Shown here: positions 1-11,927 of the stretch, one piece after another
Layout: the number at the start of each line of letters is the position of its first letter
Position numbering within the stretch: position 1 is the first letter of the stretch
Source: Liolophura sinensis
Taxonomy: Eukaryota; Mollusca; Polyplacophora; Chitonida; Chitonidae
Assembly: GCF_032854445.1 (NCBI RefSeq)
Contig: NC_088306.1
Location: forward strand, 15,743,386-15,807,385
Direction: 5' to 3'
DNA length: 64,000 nucleotides
Translations under genes and position numbers: made by a program
Notes under the pieces: model-generated
The model's database searches: none
What the model was told of the DNA's origin: nothing
Seen by the model: the letters and a program-made list of their open reading frames with translations, nothing else

Positions 1-438
1 ACCCACCGATGTACAAAAGTACCTTCTCACTGGCTCACATCTGTTATAGGGACTACCCTAATTCCTCAACATTTGCGCATTTGATTGGTGCTTTAAGCCG
101 TATGAAAGAGCAAGTATCAGTACAATTTATGTTAGTCCGAATAATCTGACAACCTTACAGCAGATATTGTGAGAGGTCTGACGAAAAAAATGTGAAAAAA
201 ATGAGACTTTCCAAGCAACACTGCTGGTGCTAAATTACCAACCTTACCCTCTTGTTTTAGCTACATTCACGCATCTATAGTTCTTCTCGCCTCCACTCCA
301 GTCTAATTCTCCCATGTTTGTCCGCAGCCAACAATATTTTGATGAATAGCAAAGTGTTTGCACCAAGGACATCTGGACAAACACGACCATTCCCCGGTTT
401 ATCTTTCTTGGAATTGTTTCTGGGGTGATTTGTTACCC
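1..438. other. Left edge, no gene recognised
   Basis: No convincing exon is seen. If the minus-strand gene at 439-1069 is real, this is its 3' untranslated region or downstream DNA. A 17-base T run at 462-478 lies just inside that gene's last exon. Confidence 0.4.
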
Positions 439-664
439 TCAATTGTCTCTGTCCACCAGCGTTTTTTTTTTTTTTTTTGGTCTGCAGTGCTCGTGTTTGT
501 TCGGATGTTCTTGGGCGATGTCTACGACTTGTGTGACGTAGGGAATTCGAGCTAACACATTGGCGGCCATTGCGATAAGAGTGAAAGTGTGAATAGCCAA
601 GAGTTGTGGCAGAATCTGTTTGTCAAAATATCCATGACAATGGGCAAACAAGGTAGAAATTAGA
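439..664 (-). CDS. Putative exon 2 (last) of small unrecognised gene
   Basis: On the minus strand a good polypyrimidine tract and acceptor (tgtgtcctcctctacag) opens an exon that reads in phase with the candidate first exon at 1038-1069 (codon split AG|T). The joined product is about 85 residues, with a leucine/alanine-rich middle around ILPQLLAIHTFTLIAMAAN and the ending PKKKKKTLVDRDN. The lysine run comes from a 17-base A homopolymer, so its length and the downstream stop are fragile. I considered a tetraspanin fourth membrane segment (the GYFDK motif), but the helix is interrupted by ARIP, so I do not claim it. The family is not recognised. Confidence 0.38.
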
Positions 665-1037
665 CTGTAGAGGAGGACACAAGGATCACAGGTGCACGAA
701 TGTAGCTAAAACAAGACGATAAGGTGGGCAATTTAGTGTTAGCAATGTTGTTTGGAAACACTTTTTTCACATGGAACGGCCTATCATAATACCTGCTGAA
801 AGGTTTAGTCAGAATATTCAGACTAAATTTATGCATGTTTTTAGTTTGAATTTGGAGACAAAACTACATTGATTGGATTGGCCAATAATTTCCGGACTTC
901 ACAAAAAGTATAAATTTATCAGTTTACACAGAACAAAGTCCTCAGAATTTGCTTGAATAAACACCTTGTAACCTTGCGAAAAGGTTGAAGAATTACAGTA
1001 CATGTGTAAAGAAATGGGCCTTTATTAGGGGACTCAC

Positions 1038-1069
1038 CTCATGGCCGGACTCACGCCCGATGTCACCAT
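1038..1069 (-). CDS. Putative first coding exon of the same small gene
   Basis: An ATG is followed by ten codons (MVTSGVSPAM) and a strong donor, ATGAG|gtgagt. It ends in phase 2, which fits the acceptor at 664. No coding sequence is visible upstream, and the flank at 1070-1150 looks like a promoter. With only ten codons, this call rests on phase agreement and donor quality. Confidence 0.36.
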
Positions 1070-1160
1070 GACGACCAATTTGCGAGTTGTCCTTACTCGC
1101 CGCAACGAGCGGCCTAACGTCAGACATCCTATACTGTATGCGTCATTTGTCGCTAAAGTC
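1070..1160 (-). promoter_or_regulatory. Candidate promoter / 5' UTR of the small minus-strand gene
   Basis: This is a local cluster of CpGs (cgctcgttgcggcgag on the minus strand) in otherwise CpG-poor DNA. It also has TGACG elements resembling CRE half sites (tgacgcat, ctgacgtt). It sits directly upstream of the ATG at 1069. No TATA box is obvious. Confidence 0.3.
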
Positions 1161-1433
1161 ACAAACGCTTCTGGAAGAGAAAGAAAAGAAAGACATCAAA
1201 AACTGTCTACAGATAATAAGCTGTACCCACAAATATGCAAATGGGGTAAATAACTGATATTACTGAACTTAAAACAATATAATGAAATGGAAGTCAGCGA
1301 CAGAAAATGCAGCTAAATCCTGTATCTAAGGTTTCATCTTACATATACTCTGGAATAAATGCATAAAAATTTCACAAGCACAAGAATTTTAGATCTTTGT
1401 GATGATTTATTTGGGCAGTACACAATATACAAG

Positions 1434-1925
1434 TGCATGTACACTATATGTACACTGTACGTGTACCAGCAGGATACATGTATCACTTCATGTACATTGT
1501 ACCTACCAGAACGATACATGTATCACTGCATGTACACTGTACATGTACCAGCACAATACATGTATCACTGCATGTACACTGTACATGTAACAGCAGGATA
1601 CATGTATCACTGCATGTACACTGTACATGTACCAGCATGATACATGTATCACTGCATGTGCATTATTCGTGTAACATCATGATACACTTATCACTGCATG
1701 TACATTGTCTGTGTACCAGCATGATACATGTATCACTGCATGTACACTGCACATGTACCAGCACAACACATGTATCACTGCATGTACATTGTCTGTGTAC
1801 CAGCATGATACATGTATCACTGCATGTACACTGCACATGTACCAGCAAAACACATGTATCACTGCATGTACATTGTCTGTGTACCAGCAGGATACATGTA
1901 TCACTGCATGTATGTGCATGTACAC
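1434..1925. repeat. 42-bp minisatellite, palindrome-rich, about 11 copies
   Basis: The unit is built from short palindromes (tacatgta, tgtaca, acatgt) joined by a 'ccagcagga' spacer. The 42-bp length is 14 codons, so long open frames appear on both strands (for example 1433-1957 plus and 1677-2087 minus). They encode only a Cys/His/Ser-rich repeat and are treated as non-coding. Confidence 0.9.
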
Positions 1926-2059
1926 TAATAACAAATAATGGTGATATTGTACAATAATTTGCGTACACAAGGAAATGCTTACATACACAAAGAAATATTT
2001 ATGTATGTGAGTGTCATTCTCTTCCACCTTATACCAAGGTACCAGCTTTGTGAGTGGAG

Positions 2060-3347
2060 AAGGCCTGCAGAAACCATTTATGTACATTTTGGTGAGTTAC
2101 CTGCATGTACATGTAGCTAGTTCGGTTAAACCCTTTAATATTTTCTTAACTTGGTGGGTAGAGTAAACCGCTGACATTTTGGAGAGTTACAGTACCTGGG
2201 TGTATAGGGTAAACTTAACTGACATCTTGTTGAGTTTATCTGGGTGTCTAGGGTAAACCACTGACATTTCAGTGAGTTACCTGTATGGGTAAAGCAAAGC
2301 ACCGACATTTTGGTGAGTTACCTGAGTGGTTAGAATAAACCACTGACATTTTGGTAAGTTACCTGGGTGGGTAGAGGAAACCACTTATATTTTTAGTGAG
2401 TTACCTGGGTGGGTAGAGTAAACCATGTACATTTTTAGTGAGTTACCTGGGTGGGCAGAGTAAACTGCTCAATTACATTTCAGTGACTTACCAGGGTGGC
2501 TAGGGTAAACCACTGACATTTCAGTGAGTTACCTGTATGGGTAAAGCAAAGCACTAACATTTTGTTGAGTTACCTGGGTGTCTCGAGTAAACCATTCACT
2601 GACATTTCTGCATGTTACCAGGCTGGGTATGGTAAACAACTGACATTTCAGTGAGTTACCTGGGTGGCTAGGCTATGCTACTGACATTTTGGCGAGTTAC
2701 CTGGGTGGCTAGGGTAAACCACATTAACTGACATTTTGGCGAGTCACCTGGATGGCTAGGATAAACTACTGACATTTTGGCAAGTTACCTGGATGGTTAA
2801 GGTAAACCACTGACATTTTGGCAAGTTACCTGGACGGCTAGGGTAAACCACTGACATTTTGGCAAGTTACCTGGATGGCTAGGGTAAACCACATTAACTG
2901 ACATTTTGGCGAGTCACCTGGGTGGCTAGGGTAAACCTCTGACATTTTGGCAAGTTACCTGGGTGGCTAGGGTAAACCACTGACATTTTGGCAAGTTACC
3001 TGGATGGCTAGGGTAAACCACTGACATTTTGTGAGTTACCTGAGTGGCTAGGGTATACTACTGACATTTTGGCAAGTTACCTGGATGGCTAGGGTAAACC
3101 ACTGACATTTTGGCAAGTTACCTGGATGGCTAGGGTAAACCACTGACATTTTGGCAAGTTACCTGGATGGCTAGGGTAAACCACATTAACTGACATTTTG
3201 GCGAGTCACCTGGGTGGCTAGGGTAAACCACTGACATTTTGGCAAGTTACCTGGATGGCTAGGGTAAACCACATTAACTGACATTTTCTCGAGTCACCTG
3301 GGTGGCTAGGGTAAACCACTGACATTTTGGTGAATAACATGGGTGGG
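2060..3347. repeat. 41-bp minisatellite, about 28 copies
   Basis: The unit is close to 'ctgacattttggcaagtta' followed by 'cctggatggctagggtaaacca'. The period of 41 is seen directly, for example at 3061 and 3102. Some copies carry a 5-6-base insertion (acattaactgac). Many units contain ttggtgagtt, a good plus-strand donor, or the reverse-strand cacccag|gtaact. The first unit follows 'ctgcagaaaccatttatgtac', so a junction of a missed exon could be the source. The array runs directly into a SINE tail. Confidence 0.88.
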
Positions 3348-3398
3348 TATATTCTTGAGTACAGCGTAAAACACTCATCAAATAAATAAATAAATAAA
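3348..3398 (+). mobile_element. SINE 3' tail fragment
   Basis: It matches the terminal segment of the window's main SINE (tattcttgagtacagcgtaaaac, then an (aaat)n tail). Only the tail is present; the 5' side is replaced by the 41-bp array. Confidence 0.7.
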
Positions 3399-3399
3399 C

Positions 3400-5310
3400 T
3401 TCTCTCGGCCGCTAAGCCAATCAGGTTTTACCTGTACCTCTACATGTGGTTTATCCTACAACTGTAAATAAAACGTCAGTAAATATTATTTAATCACATT
3501 TCGGTGATTTTTTAAGACAAGCCAGTACATTATTTTTCTTGCTGCACATCTTTTCAGTAGCTACATACAGTCATAAAATCCTTCTAGTGACGGTCAGGGT
3601 GGTAGCCAAATGTACTTGTACACTCAGCACATTGTACTTGTACACTCAGCACATTCACGGTATGGGAGTACTAACCCAGATATATATACATGGTGGCATT
3701 TTGCCCCAGGACTCACAGAACATTGACATCTCTGCTGGCTATTTTTTGCACACCCCAGTACAAGCATGCAGCCACAGATATACATGTGGATTCAACCCTA
3801 GACAGATGTACAGAAAACACTGCTTGATTGTAGAAAGTCAATGAACAGTACATGGATCATGGCTACTAACTTCTTATCCATGCACTATAAAGCATATTTG
3901 TTAATCCAGGCAAATACATGCACATCATCAGGGTTCATAGACACTGAAATGTTAACTTCTCGGTCAGAAATACTGACTGTTTTAAAGGTCGTTTTGAGTG
4001 TTTTTTCAGATCTAACTGCCCTGTAATAGTGCTAAATTAAGTTTTTTTTCAATATCTAACTACCCTTGGCCAAAATTAAACTACCGTTTGCTTGATGTTA
4101 GACGCCCTTTATAACAAAAGAGGTATTTTTTTTATATATTAGGTAGGGATTTTTTTTGTTTTTTTTTTTGGTAGAAGGGAAGAACAATCGTAGAATCCTG
4201 TTCAAATGATTGATCGCGATTAAACTTCCTCAACATTGATCAGAATGCAGTAGTGTGCTGAATTATGTAACCCAATATCTGGCAATTCACAAAATAAATA
4301 TCATTAAACCTTTCCAGTAAAACTAACAAGTAAACATTAGTTAAGCATATTTATGAGATTAGAAAAATCTATACTGAGATTCCTGCTTTCATTTTCCTGG
4401 ATTTCCTAACTTTAAATAAACTTTGCCAGATTTAGGGGATTCTTCCTTCATGTGAAGGATCAAACATTTTTGTCCTCAACACATTATTCAATGTACCCGC
4501 TTGTCATATCCATATCCATTTGAATACCTGTAAAATAGTGTTGCCATATTTTTCACCTATAATCACGGTTACAAATTGATACCGAACTTACATCATAACT
4601 TTTCTCCCTGTCAAAACCCTATGCTAGGGAGCATGTAGCTGGGAATATATTGGTATAACTTCTTGAACTGTCATAATATCAGCCCTGCCAGATGCTTTTG
4701 TGGGTAGAAAGTGTATCTGTTTACTGATACATTGTTGTGAAGTGGAAACATTGGTAGTGACAATAGATAGGGCATGTGCATTTTAGATGCAAAAATGCAA
4801 GACAAAGCTGATATGTTCCATCTTTTAATCTTCATGTAACACGACGTGATTTTGGCTTTCCTCTTCCTGGTGTGTAAATGTTTAGGATAGTGTAAATTGC
4901 GTGGTGATGTGAGTTGGAACTTGCTTGGGTGCTTACAACTGCTCATACTTTTAGACACTTCACAGGTAGGCCCATCTAGATCTACGGGTATCTGATATGA
5001 TATGCCCGTCAAAGCCGTCACAGCGGGAGAGGAAATTATATCTCGAAAGAGTACCTGTCACCTGTTCACCGAGTGACATTTTAATCAATCAGCGACAAAA
5101 AAAAAACAAACAACAGAAATTAAATTAAGCAGAATAAAAATATTTGGCATCTGTAAAAAACACAAAAAAAGAATTTCCATCAGGGCTTCTTCGAAAGGTC
5201 GGTCATGACACATCAAACATACTGTATAATATTTTAATTTGGGCCCTATAGAATTAAAAAGACAAACTAATATTAATTTCCATGTCCCACCACACTAGAC
5301 TTATGAAGAA
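3400..5310. other. AT-rich intergenic DNA, no gene seen
   Basis: Short open frames at 3539-3844 and 4671-5021 lack splice-site support and recognisable motifs. Several T-rich tracts occur at 4090-4170. Confidence 0.5.
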
Positions 5311-5313
5311 TCA

Positions 5314-5388
5314 GCTGCCCCAGTAGCTCAGTCTGTAGAGTTTCCACTTCGGAGCAATGAGATCCAAGTTCAATCTAGTCAGCTATTT
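5314..5388 (+). repeat. tRNA-like sequence, probable SINE head or tRNA relic
   Basis: It has an A-box-like tagctcagtctgtagag and a B-box-like agttcaatctag with tRNA-like spacing. Pairing of the acceptor ends is poor, so this is a degenerate pol III promoter relic and not a working tRNA gene. Confidence 0.4.
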
Positions 5389-5623
5389 ATACGAATGACG
5401 TAAATGACGTGAATACATAAACAAAGAATATCAAATGTAATGTAATGATTAATATTTTAATTAACACCATTTCCTTGCTAACATCAATATTAAAAACAAT
5501 GTATATACATGACAATTCTCTGTATGAATTTTTCCTTCAAATGGGATAAAACCTGATACTTTTAAAACGAAGAAAACATATAGCTTGTAAAATGTCAAGA
5601 GTCCTCTATCAGTACACTGATTG

Positions 5624-5625
<2 letters not shown>

Positions 5626-5676
<51 letters not shown>
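5626..5676. repeat. (AT)n microsatellite
   Basis: About 25 uninterrupted AT dinucleotides. Confidence 0.97.
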
Positions 5677-5678
<2 letters not shown>

Positions 5679-6019
5679 AAGAGTTAACTCCATGGTCATT
5701 TATTTCTCTGTAGTCAGTTGGAGAAGTTAATACATAGGTTTGGGGTTCCCATACCCCTTTCTAAAGGGTGATGTCACCCAGATTTACATAGAAGTACGAA
5801 GAAAGCTGTAGTTCATGTACAACTTGGAGCAGAGATTATGATGGGGTGATTGCCATCTTAGCAGGGGAGCGTGGTGCAAACACGTACTCAAAACAAAAGT
5901 TTCAGACAGAACTGATTCAGATGTCCTGCTCTCCGCATATTTCAAAAGAAGTGTCTTTTTCAGAATTGAGTTTTACTGAAATATTTTCAGTTTTTCTCTA
6001 GCTTATAGTATACTTTTGA

Positions 6020-6290
6020 TTTATTTATTTATTTATTTGATTGTTGTTTTACGCTGTACTCAAGAATATTTATCTTATACGATGGCAGCCAGCATGATGG
6101 TGGGAGGAAACCGGGCAGAACCCGGGGGAAGCCCACAACCATCTGCAGGTTGCTGGCAGACCTTCCCACTTAAGGCCGGAGAGGAAGCTAGCATGAGCTG
6201 GACTTGAGCTCACAGCGACCACATTGGTGAGAGGCTCCTGGGTCATTACGCTGCACTAGCGTGCTAGCCAACTGAGCCATGGAGGCCCCT
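6020..6290 (-). mobile_element. tRNA-derived SINE, full length, main family
   Basis: On the minus strand it starts with a tRNA-like head (A box tggctcagttgg, B box gagctcaagtccag) and runs through a conserved body (cggtttcctcccaccat) into an (aaat)n tail. The target-site duplication atacttttga flanks it at 6010-6019 and 6295-6304. This copy is the template for the partial copies listed below. It resembles the tRNA SINEs with a conserved central domain described in bivalves (MetaSINE type), though the exact name is not verified. Confidence 0.9.
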
Positions 6291-6891
6291 CAGCATACTT
6301 TTGAGTTTTTAAAACTCCGTATTCAGTATTCTGAGGTCTATAAACCCCTCATGATCATGTACAGTTTATCATTTACAGGGAAAACATTGTTCAAAAAGTT
6401 TGTTGCAAAGACCTAATATTATTCTTTTATTAATATTTCATCATTACCACCATCAAGGAGGTTATCTTCTTGTCAATGTTTCTTTATCTGTCTCAGCAAC
6501 TTTTCAAATAAAGTTATTCAGGCATTAGCCAGCAAATCTACTGTATGCACAGCTTGGTCTTGGGCCTTGCACCAAGCATCAATCTACTACATTCTTTGGG
6601 GTATAAATGTACATTGTAAATGTGGATCGACTTTTTAAAATGACTCTTAACCACTGCCAGATAGGACACAAATGCATACTATTTTTTTCCTGTACCTGTA
6701 ATACCATACTTCACAGAGTACTGTCCCTTTACTGAAATTCATCATATGCCTGAGGGTGACTGTGCAGTTGTGTGGGACTTGGCACTTTTAGCTTTGGTGT
6801 TGGTTTGTGTTCTGAGAGTGTTTTCAAGTCTGTTGTTTTTTCTTGAGAAGTGAACAGCACTTCTAAATTTGACTTCTTAACATGAGCATTA

Positions 6892-7131
6892 AATTTATTT
6901 ATTTATTTAACTGGTGTTTTAAGAATACTGCTCAAGGACATTTCCCTTATATCCCGTTTGGTGGGAGGAAACTGGGCACGGGGAAACCTACGACCCTCAG
7001 CAAGGCTGCTGGCAGAACTTCTCACGTACGAACGCAGAAGATGCCAGCAAGAGCTGGACTTGAACTCACAGTGATCACATTGGTGGGGGGCCCCTGGTTC
7101 ATTATATCATGCTGGTGTGCTCCCTCAACCT
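6892..7131 (-). mobile_element. Degenerate SINE, main family
   Basis: Same order of tail, body and tRNA-like head as the 6020-6290 copy, with many substitutions and indels (ctcaaggacatttccctta instead of the usual tail motif). It is an old insertion. Confidence 0.8.
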
Positions 7132-7244
7132 AATTGTGTGTGCTTCATTCATCATTTTTTAATTCAAACGCTGGTCTGTATACGTACTGTCCTGTCGACA
7201 GTTCCTTGGAGATGCACGAAAAGACCAAAATAGAAAAATAAGAT

Positions 7245-7700
7245 ACATGGGATTGAGGATTGTCTGAAAATGTGGAAGGCCTGTCTACAAAGGTAGGAAA
7301 AGTAGGACAGGTGGAAGGCCTGTCTGAAAAAGTAGGGAAAGTAGGACAGGGTGGGAGATTTGTTTGTTGAAATAAGCAAAGCAGTCAGGTGGGAGGCCTG
7401 TCTGAAAAAGTAGGCAAAGTAAGACAGGTGAGAATGAGGTTGTGTCAAAATATAAGAAAAGTTGGACAGTTTGGAGGCCTGTCTGAAAAAAGTAGAACAG
7501 GTGGGCGGTCAATCTGATAAAATAAGAAAAATAGGACAGGTGGAACGCCTGTCTGAAAAAGTAGGAGAGGTGGGTGACCTGTCTGATAAAAAAGAAAAGT
7601 AGACAGGTGGGAGATTTTGTCTGATAAAATCATAAAAGTAGGACAGGTGGGAGATTTGTCTGATAAAGTACTTGCGGAAACTAGGACAGGTGGGAGGGGG
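7245..7700. repeat. 39-bp minisatellite, about 11 degenerate copies
   Basis: The unit contains aggacaggtggaaggcctgt and ctgaaaaagtagggaaagt. The 39-bp length gives open frames on the minus strand (FFRQAFHLSYFPY-type repeats), which I treat as by-products. Confidence 0.85.
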
Positions 7701-7969
7701 GGGGTCCGTCTTAAACCATAACCTACATGTACATGTATACACTTGATAATTAATAAATTAATAAACTAATTAAAAATGCATTTAGAGATATAGCAATTCC
7801 ATGTAGTTGTCAAACTCAAGCATTTCTTCTTTAGTATTAAATCTCGAAGGGGTTTATTTATGAAATACCAGTATGAAATCTTGCATATATATACATGTAC
7901 ATGTACATTATTGGTAAGACAACACATTTACATTAATGGCATGACCTGACACATTTAGTGTAAATCAGG

Positions 7970-8122
7970 TACTGAGGTCAAGGGGAAGAACAGCTCCTCC
8001 CCTACATACCAGACCATGACATTTCCCTCAAACTCAAGTACAATGGGAGCCCCACCGTGCCTGCCGCCCATATGTCAGCCAGAAGTCTGGGCATACATCT
8101 CTACAAACTGACAATATGATGT
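7970..8122 (+). other. Weak candidate coding exon
   Basis: After a possible acceptor (gtgtaaatcag), one frame reads GEEQLLPYIPDHDISLKLKY and continues through NGSPTVPAAHMSARS to a TGA at about 8120. Composition looks protein-like, but no partner exon or family is recognised. It may equally be chance. Confidence 0.15.
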
Positions 8123-9400
8123 GGACGTGATATCTCTGTAGACCAGATGTCAAACACCTACTGAGGTCAGGCTGTAACAAGCAAGGGTATGCAAGTACAT
8201 GTGATGCACATGTAGGTAACCATGCCAAGGTTACATGTAAATGTCAGGTCAAAGGCCAAAGGTTACAGACAGATTTGATGGTTGATACAGGGTATAAGCA
8301 TGCATGGTGTTCCTACAAACATATAATTTAAATGTATGGTTGACAGTTTCTTGAAGGGAAAGACAGCACCTGACTAACGTTTATGTCCACTGAAAGACTA
8401 CCATTCACAGTAATATCTTAAAAACTGAAACTTCGTCATGACACAATACCTCTCCATTATCGAGGTCAAGGTGACATCACATTTACTCTAGCTCTCTAAC
8501 ACAGAAGGTATTTTCTTTTGATAGGTTAAGCAGTGGCAGATAAAGTTGTGGACTTAGCGATGAAGGCACAAGTGATAAATAGCCTTCTCAGAAATTGGAC
8601 ATACTGTATATAAGGATAGTTCTTTCACTGCTTGATCTGTTGATACAGTAGGCCTACTATATCATTTACAAGGAACTGCAGTGACCCTGTTTAAATAGCC
8701 TGCAGATGCACAGCCGGGGTATTCCCGGTTTAGGTCTTAGGGTCGTAGCCTCCAGAGGGGGTTGTGCTGGTGATTTTGTTTACAAATTTACAATAAGATT
8801 GTTGTACAACTAGATTCATCCTCAATTCTAAAACAAGCAGAAATAAATCTAAGCACTACTGGGGCTGCATGATTCCAGCAATCGACTGTCGCTGGGTTTT
8901 ATGTTTCAACTTTGTAGCGGTGGTTTGTATGAGAGAGCAGTGCTAACCTAGTTATCACGGACGTCAGAGAAAGCACCTAGACTGGAACAGGGTGTTTCAA
9001 TAAATTTACTGTATTTTTATGAAAGAAAAAGAAAAACAAAAAAAAAAATTCCTTGTATGCGAAAAAGACAAATTTCAAATTCATCAGTCCTAATCAATTA
9101 AGAGAAAAAAAAAAGATTTATATAATTTCAAACGTTATGCAGTGAGTCTTCTCATTCCCACAAACCTTTGGCATCCCCAAAGAATTTTCAGTGTCTCTGA
9201 TGTAACATTAATATCATCACACTAAAATCAACAGGAGCTCATGTCTACATGAACATGTATGACAATTAGAACTGACTACAGCCAATGGCTATGTAATGCC
9301 AAAAATACTGGTTGCCACGGAAGATACGTGCACATAACGTTACGTGCGCTTTGTGAAACCAGTCCCTTGTCTACACGTATGATAACCAGTGTTGACTGGA
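8123..9400. other. Intergenic DNA, nothing recognised
   Basis: AT-rich sequence with poly-A tracts near 9030-9110. No splice-supported exon or element ends were seen. Confidence 0.4.
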
Positions 9401-9935
9401 ACTAATGCCTGTGATAATCATTCAGTTTTTGACTAGAGCTCATATCTTCATCTATGATAACCAGTGTTGACTGGAGTTCATGTCTGTGATAATCATTCAG
9501 TTTTGACTAGAGCTCATATCTTCATCTATGATAACCAGTGTTGACTGGAGCTCATGTCTGTGATAATCACTCAGTTCTGACTAGAGCCTCATGTCTACAT
9601 GTGTGATAACCAGTGTTGACTGGAGCTCATGTCTGTGATAATCATACAGTTTTGACTAGAGCTCATGTCTACATGTGTGATAACCAGTGTTGACTGGAGC
9701 TCATGTCTGTGATAATCATACAGTTTTGACTAGAGCTCATGTCTACATGTGTGATAACCAGTGTTGACTGGAGCTCATGTCTGTGATAATCATACAGTTT
9801 TGACTAGAGCTCATGTCTACATGTGTGATAACCGGTGTTGACTGGAGCTCATGTCTGTGATAATCATACAGTTTTGACTAGAGCTCATGTCTACATGTGT
9901 GATAACCAGTGTTGACCAGAACCCATGCCTATGAT
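9400..9935. repeat. 74-bp dimeric minisatellite, about 7 copies
   Basis: A period of 74 is exact at gataac positions 9605, 9679, 9753 and 9827. Each unit is two related halves, both ending in gagctcatgtct: one contains ccagtgttgactgg (a short hairpin) and the other cagttttgactaga. The array therefore grew from a dimer. Confidence 0.92.
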
Positions 9936-11266
9936 AGTTTTTTGAGAGCTGAAAAAACATGTGATGGCCTCACACTCAACCCCACTTCCCCAATATTCTT
10001 TTACAGTGATATAAATGGAATATAATACATTTCACACCATTAAATCTCATGGGTGACCTCACTTTTTGTTGAGGTCATCACTCTCTCTCTAAATATCAAC
10101 CATTCTGACCCAGATGGTCAGTGATTTACAACCACGGTTTCACAGTTACAGTGTACACTTTATGCATGTAAATTTATGTAAATCCTTGATATCCATGTTT
10201 AAGTCAAGCTTAAGCTTACTATTTATTTGTCATCCTGTAGTATCACCACTGAACCCCCTCCTCATCCCACAGCTTGTCTCCTGGGAAATCAAATGAATTC
10301 ATCTCTCAAAGGCCTGACTGCTAACATGTACATCAATGCAGACCTGCATGCCCAGATTAGACAACCATACAACACACTGCATGTCAATACAGTGTACATA
10401 CAGTAGTTATACAGCAGTCATGTACACTGTAGGTATAGAAGTCAAATATAATTATTCATCCAAAACCACTATATTGAAAATACATGTGCAGGTTGATGCA
10501 CATACTTAGGCAGTTTATTCACAGGATCAAAGTCTTTAATATCTAATATGTAACTGAGATTATTTGACCTAAATAGCCACTCTGCACTTTGATTTTACTA
10601 ATTTCCCAAAAAAACGATTATCAAGACAGAATCAAACTGCTGGTGAGTAGTCAAAATCAAAAGTTCTATGCAACCATTAAACAAATGATATTTCTGTGTT
10701 ACAATGTAGTTTTGCTGAAAACCTTCAACAATCTTCTAAACTTTGGTGTGCTGTTATAGCATTCACAGAGCATCAAAGTTTGCAAATCCCACTGAATTCC
10801 AATGAAAACCGTAGCAGCTCATTATGGATCATGAATTTTACAGTACATGTATGTGTGTCAGAATCCAGATTAGGTACAGTACTGACATTAAAACTACATG
10901 TACAGATGTGCATCTATAAAACTGCACAATTTAAGCTGGATTATCTGTAGTAGAAACACCCCCGTCCCCATCCTAGGCAGCTCACAGACATTATCCAACT
11001 ATTTAACTCTGGACTTTGTTCCTCTTTACTTCCTGTACCTACATCGAAATTTCACTGAAGAATAAGCGCCATATGCAGACAAACATAACATCAGGATACA
11101 AAACAACTCCAGGTAACCGTGATGTTTAAATGATTCCATAACAGGGTGCCTCAATTCATCCAATAGCCAAAGAGGACCAAGCAATGAAAACACCAAAATT
11201 CTTTATGTCTTATCAATTCCATGATATTTGCATTAAAGTTGTACCATGTGACCCTGAAAGGATAGA
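9936..11266. other. Intergenic DNA, nothing recognised
   Basis: Short unsupported open frames only (for example 10114-10296 and 10696-10950). No repeats beyond scattered acatgta motifs. Confidence 0.4.
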
Positions 11267-11272
11267 AGAATG

Positions 11273-11921
11273 CAGGCAGCGAAATTTGGCCTGCCGGCGA
11301 AACCCAGAAATCGGTTACGTCTTTTCCGCCTCGCCTAACCGATCATTCGGTTACGCCATGTATGTTTATCAACCCGATCGGTTACGCTAATTGTTTACGT
11401 GGTTTATGTTTCAGGCATCATTCTGGATCATTAATAAAAGTATTCAGCTCAATGTTATGTTTGTTTTTCTTTTCTATATCTAGCAGCTCATACCGTAAGG
11501 TTGGTGAACATAAGAAAGAGAAATTTTACACTCACACGGTGTTTCAACGTTGTGTGTTGCCTGGTTGGTACTTGACTCCTGTGGCACATTTTTACGTGAA
11601 ATTCCGTTATACAGGCTTATATGTGAAAAGATAAGTCGAAATGAATAATTTGAGTATTATCTCAAAGCCTATAAAGCATATATGAATGATTACATTTCCA
11701 TGTGGCCAGCACAGGCAGCTGGCTGTGGCTGACCGCATACTGGCCGCGTTGTGATTATGAAAGCTGTTCAGTCCAGTTTATCTGTAGTTACCTAATGCAC
11801 CCTGACTCTAAGGACGTTCTCGTTGGACAGTTGGCCTAACCGATTTTCCGGTTAGCCAAATTGAACCGCACGTAACCGTTGCGCGACCGACGGTTTCGTT
11901 CGCGCCAAATTTCGCTGCCTG
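11273..11921. mobile_element. Non-autonomous DNA transposon with 18-bp perfect TIRs (649 bp)
   Basis: Left end caggcagcgaaatttggc (11273-11290) is the exact reverse complement of the right end (11904-11921). A 6-bp direct repeat agaatg flanks the element at 11267-11272 and 11922-11927. The interior is CpG-richer than its surroundings and repeats inverted cggttacg/ctaaccg motifs near both ends. No transposase frame is present. The 6-bp duplication is unusual: hAT gives 8, Tc1/mariner gives TA and PIF/Harbinger gives 3. Dada-type elements (6-7 bp) are one option, so I leave the superfamily open. Confidence 0.88.
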
Positions 11922-11927
11922 AGAATG

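Noticed and set aside
439-664. Tetraspanin fourth membrane helix
   Set aside because: The GYFDK start is suggestive, but the hydrophobic run is broken by ARIP and no other tetraspanin part is present.
6016-6207. Several open frames such as 6016-6207, 35284-35596 and 42826-43083
   Set aside because: They fall inside SINE copies and encode the SINE body.
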